This document shows, in pieces, positions 24,759 to 34,213 of a DNA stretch of 64,000 nucleotides. The position numbers were made by a program, and so were the translations under genes. The DNA comes from Zeaxanthinibacter enoshimensis (GTDB lineage Bacteria; Bacteroidota; Bacteroidia; Flavobacteriales; Flavobacteriaceae), in contig NZ_SNYI01000002.1 in the NCBI RefSeq assembly GCF_004362865.1, positions 896,099 through 960,098 on the forward strand, read 5' to 3'. The notes beneath the pieces were generated by a model. The model was not told where the DNA came from and did not search any database. It saw only the letters and a program-made list of their open reading frames with translations. The first letter of the stretch is position 1, and each line of letters begins with the position of its first letter.

Positions 24759-25721
24759 ATGAGTAACGCTACCCCAACTGACAATCACGAGACCTCCTCC
24801 CCTTCCGAAATATCGGGATCGGGCTGGTGGGACATTATAAAAAGGATCAAGGAACAGCTATCTAACGACCATGCGGAGATCGTTGCCGCCGGGATCGCCT
24901 TCTATTTTTTCCTGGCGATCTTCCCGGCCATAGCGGCTTTTGTTTCCATTTACAGTCTTATAATAGACCCTTCCCTGATGAATCAACAATTATCCAGTCT
25001 GCAGGGAACTCTACCCTCCCAGGCATTTGGCCTGATTCGGGATGTAATTACCTCGGTCAGCCAGCAGTCACAACAAGCTCTTGGCTGGAGTATAGTTTTT
25101 AGTATACTTTTCAGTCTCTGGAGTGCCAACAAGGGTACCACGGCAATTTTTAAGGGATTAAATATTGCTTACCACGAATCAGATGACCGGAGCTTCATCA
25201 AAAGAAAAGCCATCACCCTGGGAATAACTTTTTTGTCAATTATCATCGGGATCCTGAGTCTGGCAGTAATCATTGCCTTTCCTTCATACCTTTCCGGCCT
25301 TAATCTCACCGGTTTATTAGAAGTTCTGGCCGGAGTACTGAGATGGGTTGTATTAGGATTCGTAATCATGATGGGGCTTTCTTTCCTTTACAAGATCGGG
25401 CCGGACAGGGATAACCCGGAATTCCGCTGGGTAAGTCCGGGTGCAATAACCGCTACCCTTCTATGGCTGCTGGGGTCTTTATTATTCACCTGGTTTGTCA
25501 ATAACTTCGGAAATTTCGGGAATACCTATGGAGGTTTTGCCTCTGTGATCATCCTGATGTTATGGTTTTTTTTAACCGCCTTTATTATTCTGCTCGGCGC
25601 CGAGATAAATGCGGAAACGGAACACCAGGTGCGAAAAGACAGCACTGTGGGTGAAGATGAACCCCTGGGCCAGAGAGGAGCACACTATGCTGACCGGGTA
25701 GCATCCGGAGATAAAAAATAG
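24759..25721 (+). CDS. YihY/BrkB-family membrane protein
   Basis: A 320-residue inner-membrane protein of the YihY/virulence factor BrkB family, once wrongly called RNase BN. A cytosolic N-terminus is followed by six to seven membrane segments. Family signatures are present: DHAEIVAAGIAFYFFLAIFP, then SLWSANKGTTAIFKGLNIAY, and RWVSPGAITATLLWLLGSLL with LFTWFVNNFGNFGNTYGGFA and LLGAEINAE at the C-terminal end. The molecular role is unknown. It is a lone gene with a long, AT-rich upstream spacer in which nothing further is seen. Confidence 0.88.
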   Translation: MSNATPTDNHETSSPSEISGSGWWDIIKRIKEQLSNDHAEIVAAGIAFYFFLAIFPAIAAFVSIYSLIIDPSLMNQQLSSLQGTLPSQAFGLIRDVITSVSQQSQQALGWSIVFSILFSLWSANKGTTAIFKGLNIAYHESDDRSFIKRKAITLGITFLSIIIGILSLAVIIAFPSYLSGLNLTGLLEVLAGVLRWVVLGFVIMMGLSFLYKIGPDRDNPEFRWVSPGAITATLLWLLGSLLFTWFVNNFGNFGNTYGGFASVIILMLWFFLTAFIILLGAEINAETEHQVRKDSTVGEDEPLGQRGAHYADRVASGDKK

Positions 25722-25858
25722 GAATAATCCCCTTCAGAAATCCAGTCGACATAAAGTAGGTGTCCACCCCTAAACCGGTTAAACGATATGCTTTTCGCGT
25801 CAATACACCGCAATATGGTTTCCTAATTTTACAGGGATAGCATTAATCTAAGACCTCT

Positions 25859-26536
25859 ATGGAAAATCATATAGAAAATTCCTTAAGAAAGGAATTTCAA
25901 TCCTTTATACTGGAAAAGGACCATCCTTGTATCATGGCAAAGACCATGTTTGAACTGGACACCTTTAAACTGAAGGCCTATCCGGAAATGGGTAGTAAAG
26001 AGACTACTGAGAAATTACTGGATGACCTGGAGAACTACCTGGAAAATTACGACTTTACATCTCCTGAATTCTATAGCTTTATCGCAACATTTCCCAAGAT
26101 GGAAATTGCGACAGAAATAGAATATGAAGAGCTGTTATGGGAGCAGCTGCAAGCCCTGCACCTGGCAGATGAAACGGATTGGGACCCGGACGTTAACTCG
26201 GACCCTTCTGCTCCGGATTTTAGCTTCAGCCTGCTCGGCAAGGCCTTTTATATCGTGGGAATGCACCCGCAAAGTTCCAGGCAGGCGAGACGCAGCCCGG
26301 TTCCCTGCATTGTCTTTAACCTCCACTGGCAGTTTGAACAGTTACGCGAAATGGGCACCTACCAGAGAATCAGAGACACTATCCGGCAAAGGGATAAGGA
26401 AAAGCACGGTTCTGTTAACCCTATGCTCAGTGATTTTGGAACTTCCAGCGAAGCCAGGCAGTACAGCGGACGACAGGTTTCTGAAGCGTGGAACTGTCCT
26501 TTTCTCAGGAAAGAGTTAGAAAAAGAGAACGGATGA
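25859..26536 (+). CDS. YqcI/YcgG-family haem protein, GntA-type N-hydroxylase homologue
   Basis: A 225-residue protein. Conserved family features include KDHPCIMAKTMF near the N-terminus, GMHPQSSRQARRSPVPCIVF in the middle, FNLHWQFEQLR, and NPMLSDFGTSSEARQYSGR followed by WNCPF near the end. The characterised member, GntA, is a haem-dependent enzyme that N-hydroxylates a guanidine group in guanitoxin biosynthesis; most homologues have no known substrate. No other guanitoxin genes are in the window. The stop codon overlaps the start of the DUF1989 gene (ATGA), so the two are almost certainly translated together and probably act on one substrate. Confidence 0.82.
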   Translation: MENHIENSLRKEFQSFILEKDHPCIMAKTMFELDTFKLKAYPEMGSKETTEKLLDDLENYLENYDFTSPEFYSFIATFPKMEIATEIEYEELLWEQLQALHLADETDWDPDVNSDPSAPDFSFSLLGKAFYIVGMHPQSSRQARRSPVPCIVFNLHWQFEQLREMGTYQRIRDTIRQRDKEKHGSVNPMLSDFGTSSEARQYSGRQVSEAWNCPFLRKELEKENG

Positions 26537-27108
26537 ATATTATACCAAGACAATCAGGGACATCATTAAAATTAAAAAAGGGACAGGTTTTAACGGTCAT
26601 TGATCCCGAAGGTGGGCAGGTCAGTGATATGGTCCTTTTTAATGCAAATGAAAAAGGAGAAAAACTGTCTTCGGGTAAAACCCTGGATTTTGAAGAAACC
26701 ATTCTGATTACGGAAGGGCATCACCTCTGGAGCAACCGTTCCCGGAAAATGATGAAGATCCTTGAAGACTCTAATGGCCGGAATGATTTCCTGTTAGCCC
26801 CCTGCTCCCCGGAGACTTTTAAGATCCTCTACGGGATCGAGGAATACCACCCTAGTTGCTTTGAAAATCTTTCAATCAACTTAAAGGAATACGGCATAAG
26901 TCCGGATGACATACCCACTGCTTTCAATATCTTTATGAATGTCCAGTTTGATCAGCACGGGAAGATCACAGTAGCGCCTCCTACATCCCGTGCGGGTGAC
27001 AGGGTGAGATTTGAAGCCTTGATGGACCTGGTGGTGGGACTAACTGCTTGTTCTGCCGAAGACAGCAACGGAGGCAGCTTTAAACCTATTCATTACCAGG
27101 TAGATTAA
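26533..27108 (+). CDS. DUF1989 (urea carboxylase-associated) family protein
   Basis: A 191-residue protein read from MNIIPRQSGT, the ATG that overlaps the preceding stop; an ATG 15 codons earlier in the same frame is inside the upstream gene. The DUF1989 pattern is clear: LKKGQVLTVIDPEGGQVSDM, EGHHLWSNRS, APCSPETFKILYG, YHPSCFENL, FMNVQFDQHGK and a late GLTACSAEDSNGG. The conserved Cys and His residues bind metal in the family. Known relatives form carboxyguanidine deiminase in guanidine breakdown. With the GntA-like partner, turnover of a guanidino or N-hydroxyguanidino compound is a plausible inference. Confidence 0.82.
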   Translation: MNIIPRQSGTSLKLKKGQVLTVIDPEGGQVSDMVLFNANEKGEKLSSGKTLDFEETILITEGHHLWSNRSRKMMKILEDSNGRNDFLLAPCSPETFKILYGIEEYHPSCFENLSINLKEYGISPDDIPTAFNIFMNVQFDQHGKITVAPPTSRAGDRVRFEALMDLVVGLTACSAEDSNGGSFKPIHYQVD

Positions 27109-27191
27109 AAGCAATGACTTAGAATTGTATTATATTGGTGGCAGGTCTCCGGCAACCTGTCCTGTCCTGTTAATTATGCATACGTGAATTT

Positions 27192-30104
27192 ATGAAGTAC
27201 TACAACACCCTGCTTAGTTGTCTTTTTTTCTTATTCCTATTCCAACTGGGAGCCCAGGAAATACCCAATAGCACTGTAGAAAAATATATTGAAGATTATA
27301 AAAAAGATCCTCGTGGTCCTTATCTAAGGATCAGGTGGTTCTGTAATGACGGGAGCATCAGGGAACCACGGGACCCTTGCCCGGACAACATCGGGGGTGG
27401 CATCCAACACGCCAGTTATAAACCGGATGTAGTCGCACTGGGTAAAAAGAATAAACTGTACTTCGGGCAGATCCTTGCCGCTACAGAGATAGAGGATTTC
27501 TGGTATGATGATGATAACCAGAGCAGGTTGAAGCAATACCAGCTTGGAAGGTACCTGGCTAGTGTTGATGATGGTTGGATCCTGAGAAAGGCACAATACT
27601 ACAGGGGTGCTGTCCAGGCCGAAGATGAACAGGCATGGGGAATTAATTTCTACCAAAAGATCTTTTCAGTGGACTCCCTGCTCAGGCAGCATTATTACCT
27701 GCTCAGGCAGTCCCTGAGAGATGTGCCCCATTCCGGGGATACTAATGTAGCTCAGGAGATGAGGAGCCAGAGTAAAGTGATCTCTGAAGAGTACACTCCC
27801 TTTATGGATGCACGGATAAAGATCCACGGAAAACCGGAACCTAAAGACATTGGTATGGTGCGGAATTTCCTGGAGAAGCACCAAAGTAAATTATCTCCCG
27901 AACTGCTGAAGCGAATGAAAGAATTGCTGGAGACCATGAAAGAGTTTCACAGCCCCGTTAGTATGGCGGAGCTGTCGCGCCGGATCGGGGATATAAAAGG
28001 GGACAATAATTTTACCACGGAATTCAAGGCAGCACTGATGGCCCTGGACCGTGAAACCGACGCTAAAACCGTGGTGAAAGGGCTTGCCGATCTGCTTTGC
28101 GAGATCCGTGAGAATATCACCAGTATTGAAAAACCCCGGGACAGGCTGCTCATTATGGATCTAAGCATTGAATTGGAAAATGAACTCATCAAAAGGTCAC
28201 AGGAATGGAAACCTACAGATCTGCGCCAGCTCCTGTCAAAGATATATACCTTGTCTTATGCCAGTATGGGGTCCGGTTTGCTGGAAATGCATGAATGGGA
28301 ATCAATTAATGATCTCTTACTTGTACAGGATAATACCGAGAAACTAAGCATGGATCGGCTTCAGGAATTCCAGCGAGGGGCTCGTTCCGTAGTGGAATGG
28401 AGTGCCGCTATGGTCAAAGCGGTTTACGGAACAGAAGTAGACCGGTATGCCGAGTTCGAGCCTATGGCACGTACCTTCCTGGACGACCGGATCCGCAGCT
28501 CGGTCAGCCTTGGGCTGGGTGAAAGTGTGAGCAGGCTCGGGGATTACATCTCTGAAAAATCTTCCTTGGAAAATAAAGTTTTCAGCATCGCAGACCAGGG
28601 TGCTGTACGCGGCCTTAACCCCGGTTACGCCAAAGGAACCCTGGTTGTGGTAGCAGGGGACCCGGAGGCGATTGAAGTTGATTCCGATAAGATCTACGTG
28701 TTTCAGCGACCCCCTTCGGACCTGAAGCCAGTGGCCGGCATCATGACGGTCTCTGAAGGTAACCTGGTCTCCCATGTACAGTTACTCGCCCGGAACCTAG
28801 GTATCCCGAACGCAGCGCTTTCCGAACGCAACCTCCGGGATTTAATGGCGAAGAACGGTTCCGAAGTTTTCTACGCGGTAACCCCGGCAGGAAACGTGGT
28901 AATGAAAGCCGCAACCAGCATGTCTGCGGAAGAGTCAGCCCTCTTCAGTACAAAAAGCAGGAATAATTCCAAGATCACCGTTCCCACGGAAAATATTAAT
29001 ACCACGGCAGAGCGGGTCCTCAGCCTGAGGGAAGTGGACGCTGAAGATTCAGGCAAATTATGCGGTCCCAAGGCGGCCAACCTGGGAGAGCTTAAAAAAC
29101 TGTTCCCGGAACAGGTTGTGGAAGGCCTGGTGATCCCCTTTGGTATTTTCAGGCAACATATGAACCAGCAAATGCCTGGGAAAGGTATGTGTTACTGGGA
29201 GTTCCTTACTGCAACCTTTGAGAAGGCAAGCGAAATGAGAAAAGCAGGTGTTGCAGACGAACAGGTAGAAGAGTACCAGCTGAGCAACCTGAAGGTCCTG
29301 GCTGACGCCATCAGGGAAATTAACTTATCTGCGGAGTTCATGGCCGAGTTAGAGGAGCAATTCACAGCGATCCTCGGGGGCAAGATGGGTACTGTCCCGG
29401 TATTCCTGCGGAGTGATACTAACATGGAGGATCTTAAAGAGTTTACGGGAGCCGGACTAAACCTCACCCTGTTCAATATCCTGGAGCGCGAAAAGATACT
29501 CCAGGGTATCAAAAATGTATGGGCTTCCCCATACAGCGAGCGTAGTTTTAAATGGCGGCAGAGTTACTTGCTAAACCCGGAAAATGTTTACCCTTCCATC
29601 CTGATCATCCCCAGTGTGGATGTGGATTATTCCGGGGTAATGATCACAAAAGGAATTAATATTGGTGAGGAGAAAGACCTTACCATAGCGTTCAGCAGGG
29701 GCGCCGGTGGGGCCGTTGACGGCCAATCTGCGGAAACATACCTCGTCACAGAAAACGGCTGGCAGCTCCTCTCCCCTGCCCGACAACCGGATTATATCAG
29801 GCTGCCTGCAAGCGGAGGAGTTAAGAAACACTACGCCACCTTTGAAGAACCGATCCTGAATCCCGGCAACATCGAATCGATCCGAAATATCGCAGCGGAG
29901 ATCCGGAATAAGATCCCGGGCTCGGGTGAAGCAGATTATAAGGGGGCTTATGATGTAGAACTTGGTTTTAAAAATAATAAGCTATGGCTCTTCCAGATCC
30001 GTCCTTTTGTCGAGAACACTAATGCGCGGACCTCGGAATACCTGAACAGTATCAGTCCGAAGAAGCCTGCTAACTTAACTATTTCCCTGGATACAAAAAT
30101 TTAA
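27192..30104 (+). CDS. Exported dikinase with glucan-water-dikinase-like architecture
   Basis: A 970-residue protein with a type I signal peptide (LFFLFLFQLGAQ). Residues 30-450 are mostly helical and unrecognised. A phosphohistidine swivelling domain follows (about 480-590), with the motif GNLVSHVQLLARNLGIPNAA and phospho-acceptor His528. The ATP-grasp PEP/pyruvate-binding domain is C-terminal (about 620-960): GPKAANLGELKKLFPEQ, LVIPFGIFRQ, VFLRSDTNMEDLKEF and GIKNVWASPYSERSFKW. Swivel-before-ATP-grasp order and these motifs match plant glucan, water dikinase rather than PEP synthase. The family transfers phosphate from ATP via His to a glucan. No starch-binding module is seen. The target and the source of ATP outside the cytosol are unknown. 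It is followed after three bases by a serine hydrolase gene. Confidence 0.78.
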   Translation: MKYYNTLLSCLFFLFLFQLGAQEIPNSTVEKYIEDYKKDPRGPYLRIRWFCNDGSIREPRDPCPDNIGGGIQHASYKPDVVALGKKNKLYFGQILAATEIEDFWYDDDNQSRLKQYQLGRYLASVDDGWILRKAQYYRGAVQAEDEQAWGINFYQKIFSVDSLLRQHYYLLRQSLRDVPHSGDTNVAQEMRSQSKVISEEYTPFMDARIKIHGKPEPKDIGMVRNFLEKHQSKLSPELLKRMKELLETMKEFHSPVSMAELSRRIGDIKGDNNFTTEFKAALMALDRETDAKTVVKGLADLLCEIRENITSIEKPRDRLLIMDLSIELENELIKRSQEWKPTDLRQLLSKIYTLSYASMGSGLLEMHEWESINDLLLVQDNTEKLSMDRLQEFQRGARSVVEWSAAMVKAVYGTEVDRYAEFEPMARTFLDDRIRSSVSLGLGESVSRLGDYISEKSSLENKVFSIADQGAVRGLNPGYAKGTLVVVAGDPEAIEVDSDKIYVFQRPPSDLKPVAGIMTVSEGNLVSHVQLLARNLGIPNAALSERNLRDLMAKNGSEVFYAVTPAGNVVMKAATSMSAEESALFSTKSRNNSKITVPTENINTTAERVLSLREVDAEDSGKLCGPKAANLGELKKLFPEQVVEGLVIPFGIFRQHMNQQMPGKGMCYWEFLTATFEKASEMRKAGVADEQVEEYQLSNLKVLADAIREINLSAEFMAELEEQFTAILGGKMGTVPVFLRSDTNMEDLKEFTGAGLNLTLFNILEREKILQGIKNVWASPYSERSFKWRQSYLLNPENVYPSILIIPSVDVDYSGVMITKGINIGEEKDLTIAFSRGAGGAVDGQSAETYLVTENGWQLLSPARQPDYIRLPASGGVKKHYATFEEPILNPGNIESIRNIAAEIRNKIPGSGEADYKGAYDVELGFKNNKLWLFQIRPFVENTNARTSEYLNSISPKKPANLTISLDTKI

Positions 30105-30107
30105 TAT

Positions 30108-31352
30108 ATGCGTACTAATTTCCTGTTTATCACCACATTCTTTATACTCACTTCCCTGGGACTGTTCCTGTATCCCATAGACGGTTATAACCGGAGCGGG
30201 ATCACTCGATTACTGCAGATCCGGAAATTCCAGGAAGACAGTATACCCTATACCCGGATACCCAAGGGGGCATACCTGGGGGTAGAGGATATCCGTCTGA
30301 ACCTGCTCTCGAGGCGGGATGACCCCATGGAGAATTTACTGACCGAAGACAGAAGTTTTGCCGAAAAGATCAACAAGCTCTTTCCCGGGAAAGGATATTC
30401 CGCAACGGTCATGGATATCACCAACCCTGATTCTCTCCGTTATGCGGCCTACAGGGAAGAGATTGGGTATCAACCCGGTAGTGTGGGGAAATTGGCCGTG
30501 CTTATCGCCCTCTTTGACCAGCTGGCCAAATTATGCCCCGAAGATTTTGAACAACGGATTGCACTGATGAGGAACCGCAGGGTTAAATCCGGAATATGGG
30601 GGACAGGGGATCACCATACGGTTCCGATATACAATCCCCAGACCAATCAGCTTACCAGGCGCACGGTCAGGGCTGAGGACGAGTTCTCGTTATTTGAATG
30701 GGCAGATCATATGGTCTCTGTAAGTAACAACGGTGCTGCAAGTGTAGTCTACCGGGAAGCCCTGTTGATGGCCGCCCTTGGTGAGGATTACCTGACCCTG
30801 ACCCCGGAACAGGCAGAGAAGTTCTTTAAGGAAACTCCCCGGGATTCACTGACCAACTTGTCTCATCAGGTCGTCAATGAACCGCTCCGGAAAATGGGAA
30901 TTACAGAAGATGAATGGCGATTAGGGGGATTTTTCACCAATGGGCCAGACAAATATGTTAGTCGTAAAGGCGGCAGTATCGGTACCCCGGTCGGGCTAAT
31001 GAAATTTATGTTGAAAATGGAACAGGGATTGGCCATTGACGCTCCCTCCAGTCTTGAAATGAAACGGATATTATACCTGACAGACAGGCGTATACGCTAC
31101 GCTCACTCCCCCAGGCTTAACGATGCCGCGGTATATTTTAAATCCGGCAGTTTTTACAAGTGTGACCGGAAGAAAAATCCGGATTGTGGGGAATATGCAG
31201 GGAATGTTTTCAATTATATGAATTCGGTCATCCTGGTTGAACATCCGGATGGAACCCGGTATATCGTCTGCCTGATGACCAATGTACTGAACAAGAACTC
31301 TGCAGGTGAACATATGTACCTGGCTACGGCTATAGACAGGATCTTACACTGA
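30108..31352 (+). CDS. Serine beta-lactamase-like hydrolase, partner of the dikinase
   Basis: A 414-residue protein with a hydrophobic N-terminus (NFLFITTFFILTSLGLFL) acting as signal or anchor. The three penicillin-interacting motifs are in order: Ser125-x-x-Lys128 (QPGSVGKLAVL), Ser206-Asn-Asn (SVSNNGAASVVY) and Lys345-Ser-Gly (VYFKSGSFYK). This is the class A beta-lactamase/transpeptidase fold. Length and inserts differ from true class A enzymes, so another ester, amide or peptidoglycan substrate is likely. It lies three bases after the dikinase gene, and its 3-prime end overlaps that of the convergent NTT-like gene by nine bases. Confidence 0.8.
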   Translation: MRTNFLFITTFFILTSLGLFLYPIDGYNRSGITRLLQIRKFQEDSIPYTRIPKGAYLGVEDIRLNLLSRRDDPMENLLTEDRSFAEKINKLFPGKGYSATVMDITNPDSLRYAAYREEIGYQPGSVGKLAVLIALFDQLAKLCPEDFEQRIALMRNRRVKSGIWGTGDHHTVPIYNPQTNQLTRRTVRAEDEFSLFEWADHMVSVSNNGAASVVYREALLMAALGEDYLTLTPEQAEKFFKETPRDSLTNLSHQVVNEPLRKMGITEDEWRLGGFFTNGPDKYVSRKGGSIGTPVGLMKFMLKMEQGLAIDAPSSLEMKRILYLTDRRIRYAHSPRLNDAAVYFKSGSFYKCDRKKNPDCGEYAGNVFNYMNSVILVEHPDGTRYIVCLMTNVLNKNSAGEHMYLATAIDRILH

Positions 31353-34184
31353 TTTCGGTTTAAGCGCCAGGCGGTGCAGGACCCGCTTGGCCAGTTCACT
31401 GACTTCCGGGTTTTTGTGATAGGTTAATTTCCTTACGATCTTCCTGTATTTGGGGTCGCCGAGTTCATGAATGATCCGCAGGCAGGTCATTTTGATCCGT
31501 TTGCCGCGATTAGCCACCAGCATGTTGATACACTTATATTCATCCATCTTCTTAAGGGCGGGCATAGCATCCTGCTGATCAGGATTTTCGAGGATCCTGT
31601 ATTCCAACAAAGGAAGTATGGCACCTTTGAGCCGATTATGCAACAGGTTATCCAGGAATTCCAGTGCATTGTGCACGGTATCTTCTTTCTGACTTTTTAT
31701 ACCATAGTAAGCCACCTCTATATCCGCATGATGATACTTAATACTTAGTAATTCAAAGATTGCTTGAAAACTGAGGTCTAACTGCTGATATAAGATCTGT
31801 AGTAGTTCCTCCCGGGCGATATGCAGGTCCAGGGTTTCCCCCGCACTGCCCGGGTCTTCACCCTGGGCTGTGTTCAATGTGGCGTTGATCGTGTTCAAAG
31901 ACCATATTGTATTCTTATAGTATTTGCTCTCCCTGATAATATACCGGCTTATCTGTCTGTCGGGGAACCGTAATTTAGGATTGGATAATTTCAGCTTTCT
32001 CAGGTGCTTTGCTGATGCCAGACGGGTGCGAACATCCCTGTTCTTTAATAACCTCAATAAGGTATTAACAGAATGCTGATTGTGGAAAGCCCCGATAACC
32101 TCGGGCAGGTAAGGCTTAACCTGGTCTTCCAGCAACTCCTGTTCCGCCATCGAATACAATGTCCTGGAGATTTCCTGGCCATAGTTTTTCAGAGCCCTGA
32201 TACCGGATTTCCTGAATTTCTTCTCTTTGAGTGTATGGAGCAGCGGTTCAATAAATCTTTGATCTGCTGTTAGTCCGGCAGCTTTTATAGCTTTTTTGAC
32301 CACCGTATCCTCCGGGTTATTCAGCTGTTCCGCTATAAACGGATAAAACTGAGGAAGGCCAGCAAAACCTATTATCAACAGGGTATCGGAAAGGTAATGT
32401 GCAGAGGGCGAAGGGGTATGTTGTATCGTATTGATCCGCTGGCTGATCCGTTCTGATAGTTGGTATCTCGCCCCGAGTTTCTCATTATTGGTCGCTTCCT
32501 GTGCCAGGCACAGAAGGGCTGCATCAGCGATCTGGGCCTGGGTGTGGTCCAGGTAGGTGTTAAATACATACACATCATTGATATGTGTATTATCCAGGAT
32601 ATACTCCATAGCTGCCACGACTACATCCCGGTCTTCCAGTTCCAGTAAGCCCATCACTTTTTTTGAAGCGGTACCTTTATCGTAAAAATGCAACAGCTTC
32701 AGGGTCTTTGTCTTCACCCTGCTGTCTGGGTGGTATAATAGCGCGATGATATCGGCCTGGAGCGCTTTTAACCTGTAGTTATCAAGCTTGTCTAACAGGG
32801 TAAGGATCTCTTCCTCTGAACCTTTAGTCAGGATATCCCTGGCATGCCTGAGGGTGGCCGCTCCCCTATCGCCTTTCTTATCCTTATTGACAGGGTCAAT
32901 TGAACTTTTAAGGTTTCTGCGGAACGAATCAAAATACGCCTCCCTGAGCCTGTAGATAAGCACGATCCAGGCAAATAAGAAAAGCAGGATCAGGATGGTA
33001 ATATAGATCGTATCTATTTCCATTTTACGGATCACGAAATACAATAAAAGCCCCGCTACCCCACCTGATATGCTGTCTACAACCACATCGATATAAGACT
33101 TGGCCTGGTTTTTCACCTGGAACGGGACAGGCATAATAGAAAGCTCTAAGGCTGCTTTGTAAACGGATTGTTTAAAACTACCATCTATACCTTTGAGCAG
33201 CACCAGTACCCATAGTTCCGGGAAAGTAAGGAAAAGCAAGCTCCCCAGGGCCAGGGCCAAAGGCATGAGCAAAAGTGTACTGGCAACGCCGAGACGATCC
33301 ATGATCCGGGTCGTCAGTAACAACTGTATCAACAGGGCAAGGACATTGAACGTGGAGAACCAGAATCCAAAGAAAGAGGCCAGATCATCCGGGTCAGGGA
33401 TAAGTTTATTGGCATAATCACTGAATTGAAAATCGACCAGCTTTGCAACGATAACACCAACGGCTACGATCCCGGCCAGGTTAGAAAGGTGCTTGGAGTC
33501 CAGGATCAGTTTATAGGCAGGTGAATCCTGCACAGTCTTAGCGCTGGTCCGCTGTTTCCGGGTGTACAGGTTTAATTTGGAAATTCGTAATCGCCATACA
33601 TTGTGTAAGATCGGAATACAGATCAACAGTAGTACAGCAGAGAGAAGAATGGCGAACTTATTCCCTAAGCTTGAAGCGATAATCGACGTCAGGTACCCGC
33701 CGATAATACCACCCGAGATCGCCCCGGCCCCTATAAAGCCGAATAACCTTTTGGCTTCCCTGGAATTATAGACCATGTTTGCGAACAACCAGAACTGGGA
33801 GGTGGTAAGTACCGCGAACAGGGATACACTGATATAGTAAGCAAAAAGCGCAAAGGTATTGATCAGTTTAAAGTGGATCAGCAGGCTCAGTAAAATAAAG
33901 CAGGCTGAAAAAAAGACAAGTGTGGAATATATGATAGACCTGAGCGAAAAATAATTTACCGCTTTGCTGTAAAAGTAGAAACTGCCCATCGCTATCAGGG
34001 CAGTAAGCATATATCCGTAAGGCAGGTAAGCAGCCCCAAGTTCCGAAAGAAAGAGAGCGTTTACCGTGGGTTTAACGATCAGGAGTACGGTGATGATCAG
34101 GAAGATATACAGCTGCATCAGCAGTGACACCCTGAATTCCCCGTCCCTGAGCAGGAAAAGTTTTTTTAAGGTAGTTTTGAGCAT
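31344..34184 (-). CDS. Npt1/NTT-like nucleotide transporter homologue with C-terminal HEAT repeats
   Basis: A 946-residue membrane protein. Residues 10-430 hold about twelve membrane segments with the pattern of the ADP/ATP carrier (NTT/Tlc) branch near the MFS, including KPTVNALFLSELGAAYLPYG and a loop FGFIGAGAISGGIIGGYL. Residues 440-940 are short paired helices (LLYHPDSRVKTKTLKLLHFY, DVVVAAMEYILDN, TLLRLLKNRDVRTRLASAKH), read as HEAT repeats in the cytosol. NTT proteins in parasites exchange ATP and ADP; in free-living Bacteroidota the substrate is unproven, so transport of nucleotides here is inference. It lies 29 bases downstream of a serine hydrolase gene on the same strand and converges on the dikinase operon. 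Confidence 0.68.
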   Translation of the reverse strand: MLKTTLKKLFLLRDGEFRVSLLMQLYIFLIITVLLIVKPTVNALFLSELGAAYLPYGYMLTALIAMGSFYFYSKAVNYFSLRSIIYSTLVFFSACFILLSLLIHFKLINTFALFAYYISVSLFAVLTTSQFWLFANMVYNSREAKRLFGFIGAGAISGGIIGGYLTSIIASSLGNKFAILLSAVLLLICIPILHNVWRLRISKLNLYTRKQRTSAKTVQDSPAYKLILDSKHLSNLAGIVAVGVIVAKLVDFQFSDYANKLIPDPDDLASFFGFWFSTFNVLALLIQLLLTTRIMDRLGVASTLLLMPLALALGSLLFLTFPELWVLVLLKGIDGSFKQSVYKAALELSIMPVPFQVKNQAKSYIDVVVDSISGGVAGLLLYFVIRKMEIDTIYITILILLFLFAWIVLIYRLREAYFDSFRRNLKSSIDPVNKDKKGDRGAATLRHARDILTKGSEEEILTLLDKLDNYRLKALQADIIALLYHPDSRVKTKTLKLLHFYDKGTASKKVMGLLELEDRDVVVAAMEYILDNTHINDVYVFNTYLDHTQAQIADAALLCLAQEATNNEKLGARYQLSERISQRINTIQHTPSPSAHYLSDTLLIIGFAGLPQFYPFIAEQLNNPEDTVVKKAIKAAGLTADQRFIEPLLHTLKEKKFRKSGIRALKNYGQEISRTLYSMAEQELLEDQVKPYLPEVIGAFHNQHSVNTLLRLLKNRDVRTRLASAKHLRKLKLSNPKLRFPDRQISRYIIRESKYYKNTIWSLNTINATLNTAQGEDPGSAGETLDLHIAREELLQILYQQLDLSFQAIFELLSIKYHHADIEVAYYGIKSQKEDTVHNALEFLDNLLHNRLKGAILPLLEYRILENPDQQDAMPALKKMDEYKCINMLVANRGKRIKMTCLRIIHELGDPKYRKIVRKLTYHKNPEVSELAKRVLHRLALKPKSV

Positions 34185-34213
34185 ACCGGCACATTAGGTC
34201 TGCTCAAAAGTAC

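Noticed and set aside
25859-27108. Guanitoxin biosynthesis locus
   Set aside because: Only the GntA-like gene is present; none of the other guanitoxin pathway genes are seen, so only the enzyme family is claimed.
30108-31352. Antibiotic-resistance beta-lactamase
   Set aside because: The motifs define the fold only; length, inserts and context beside a dikinase do not support a classical class A beta-lactamase.
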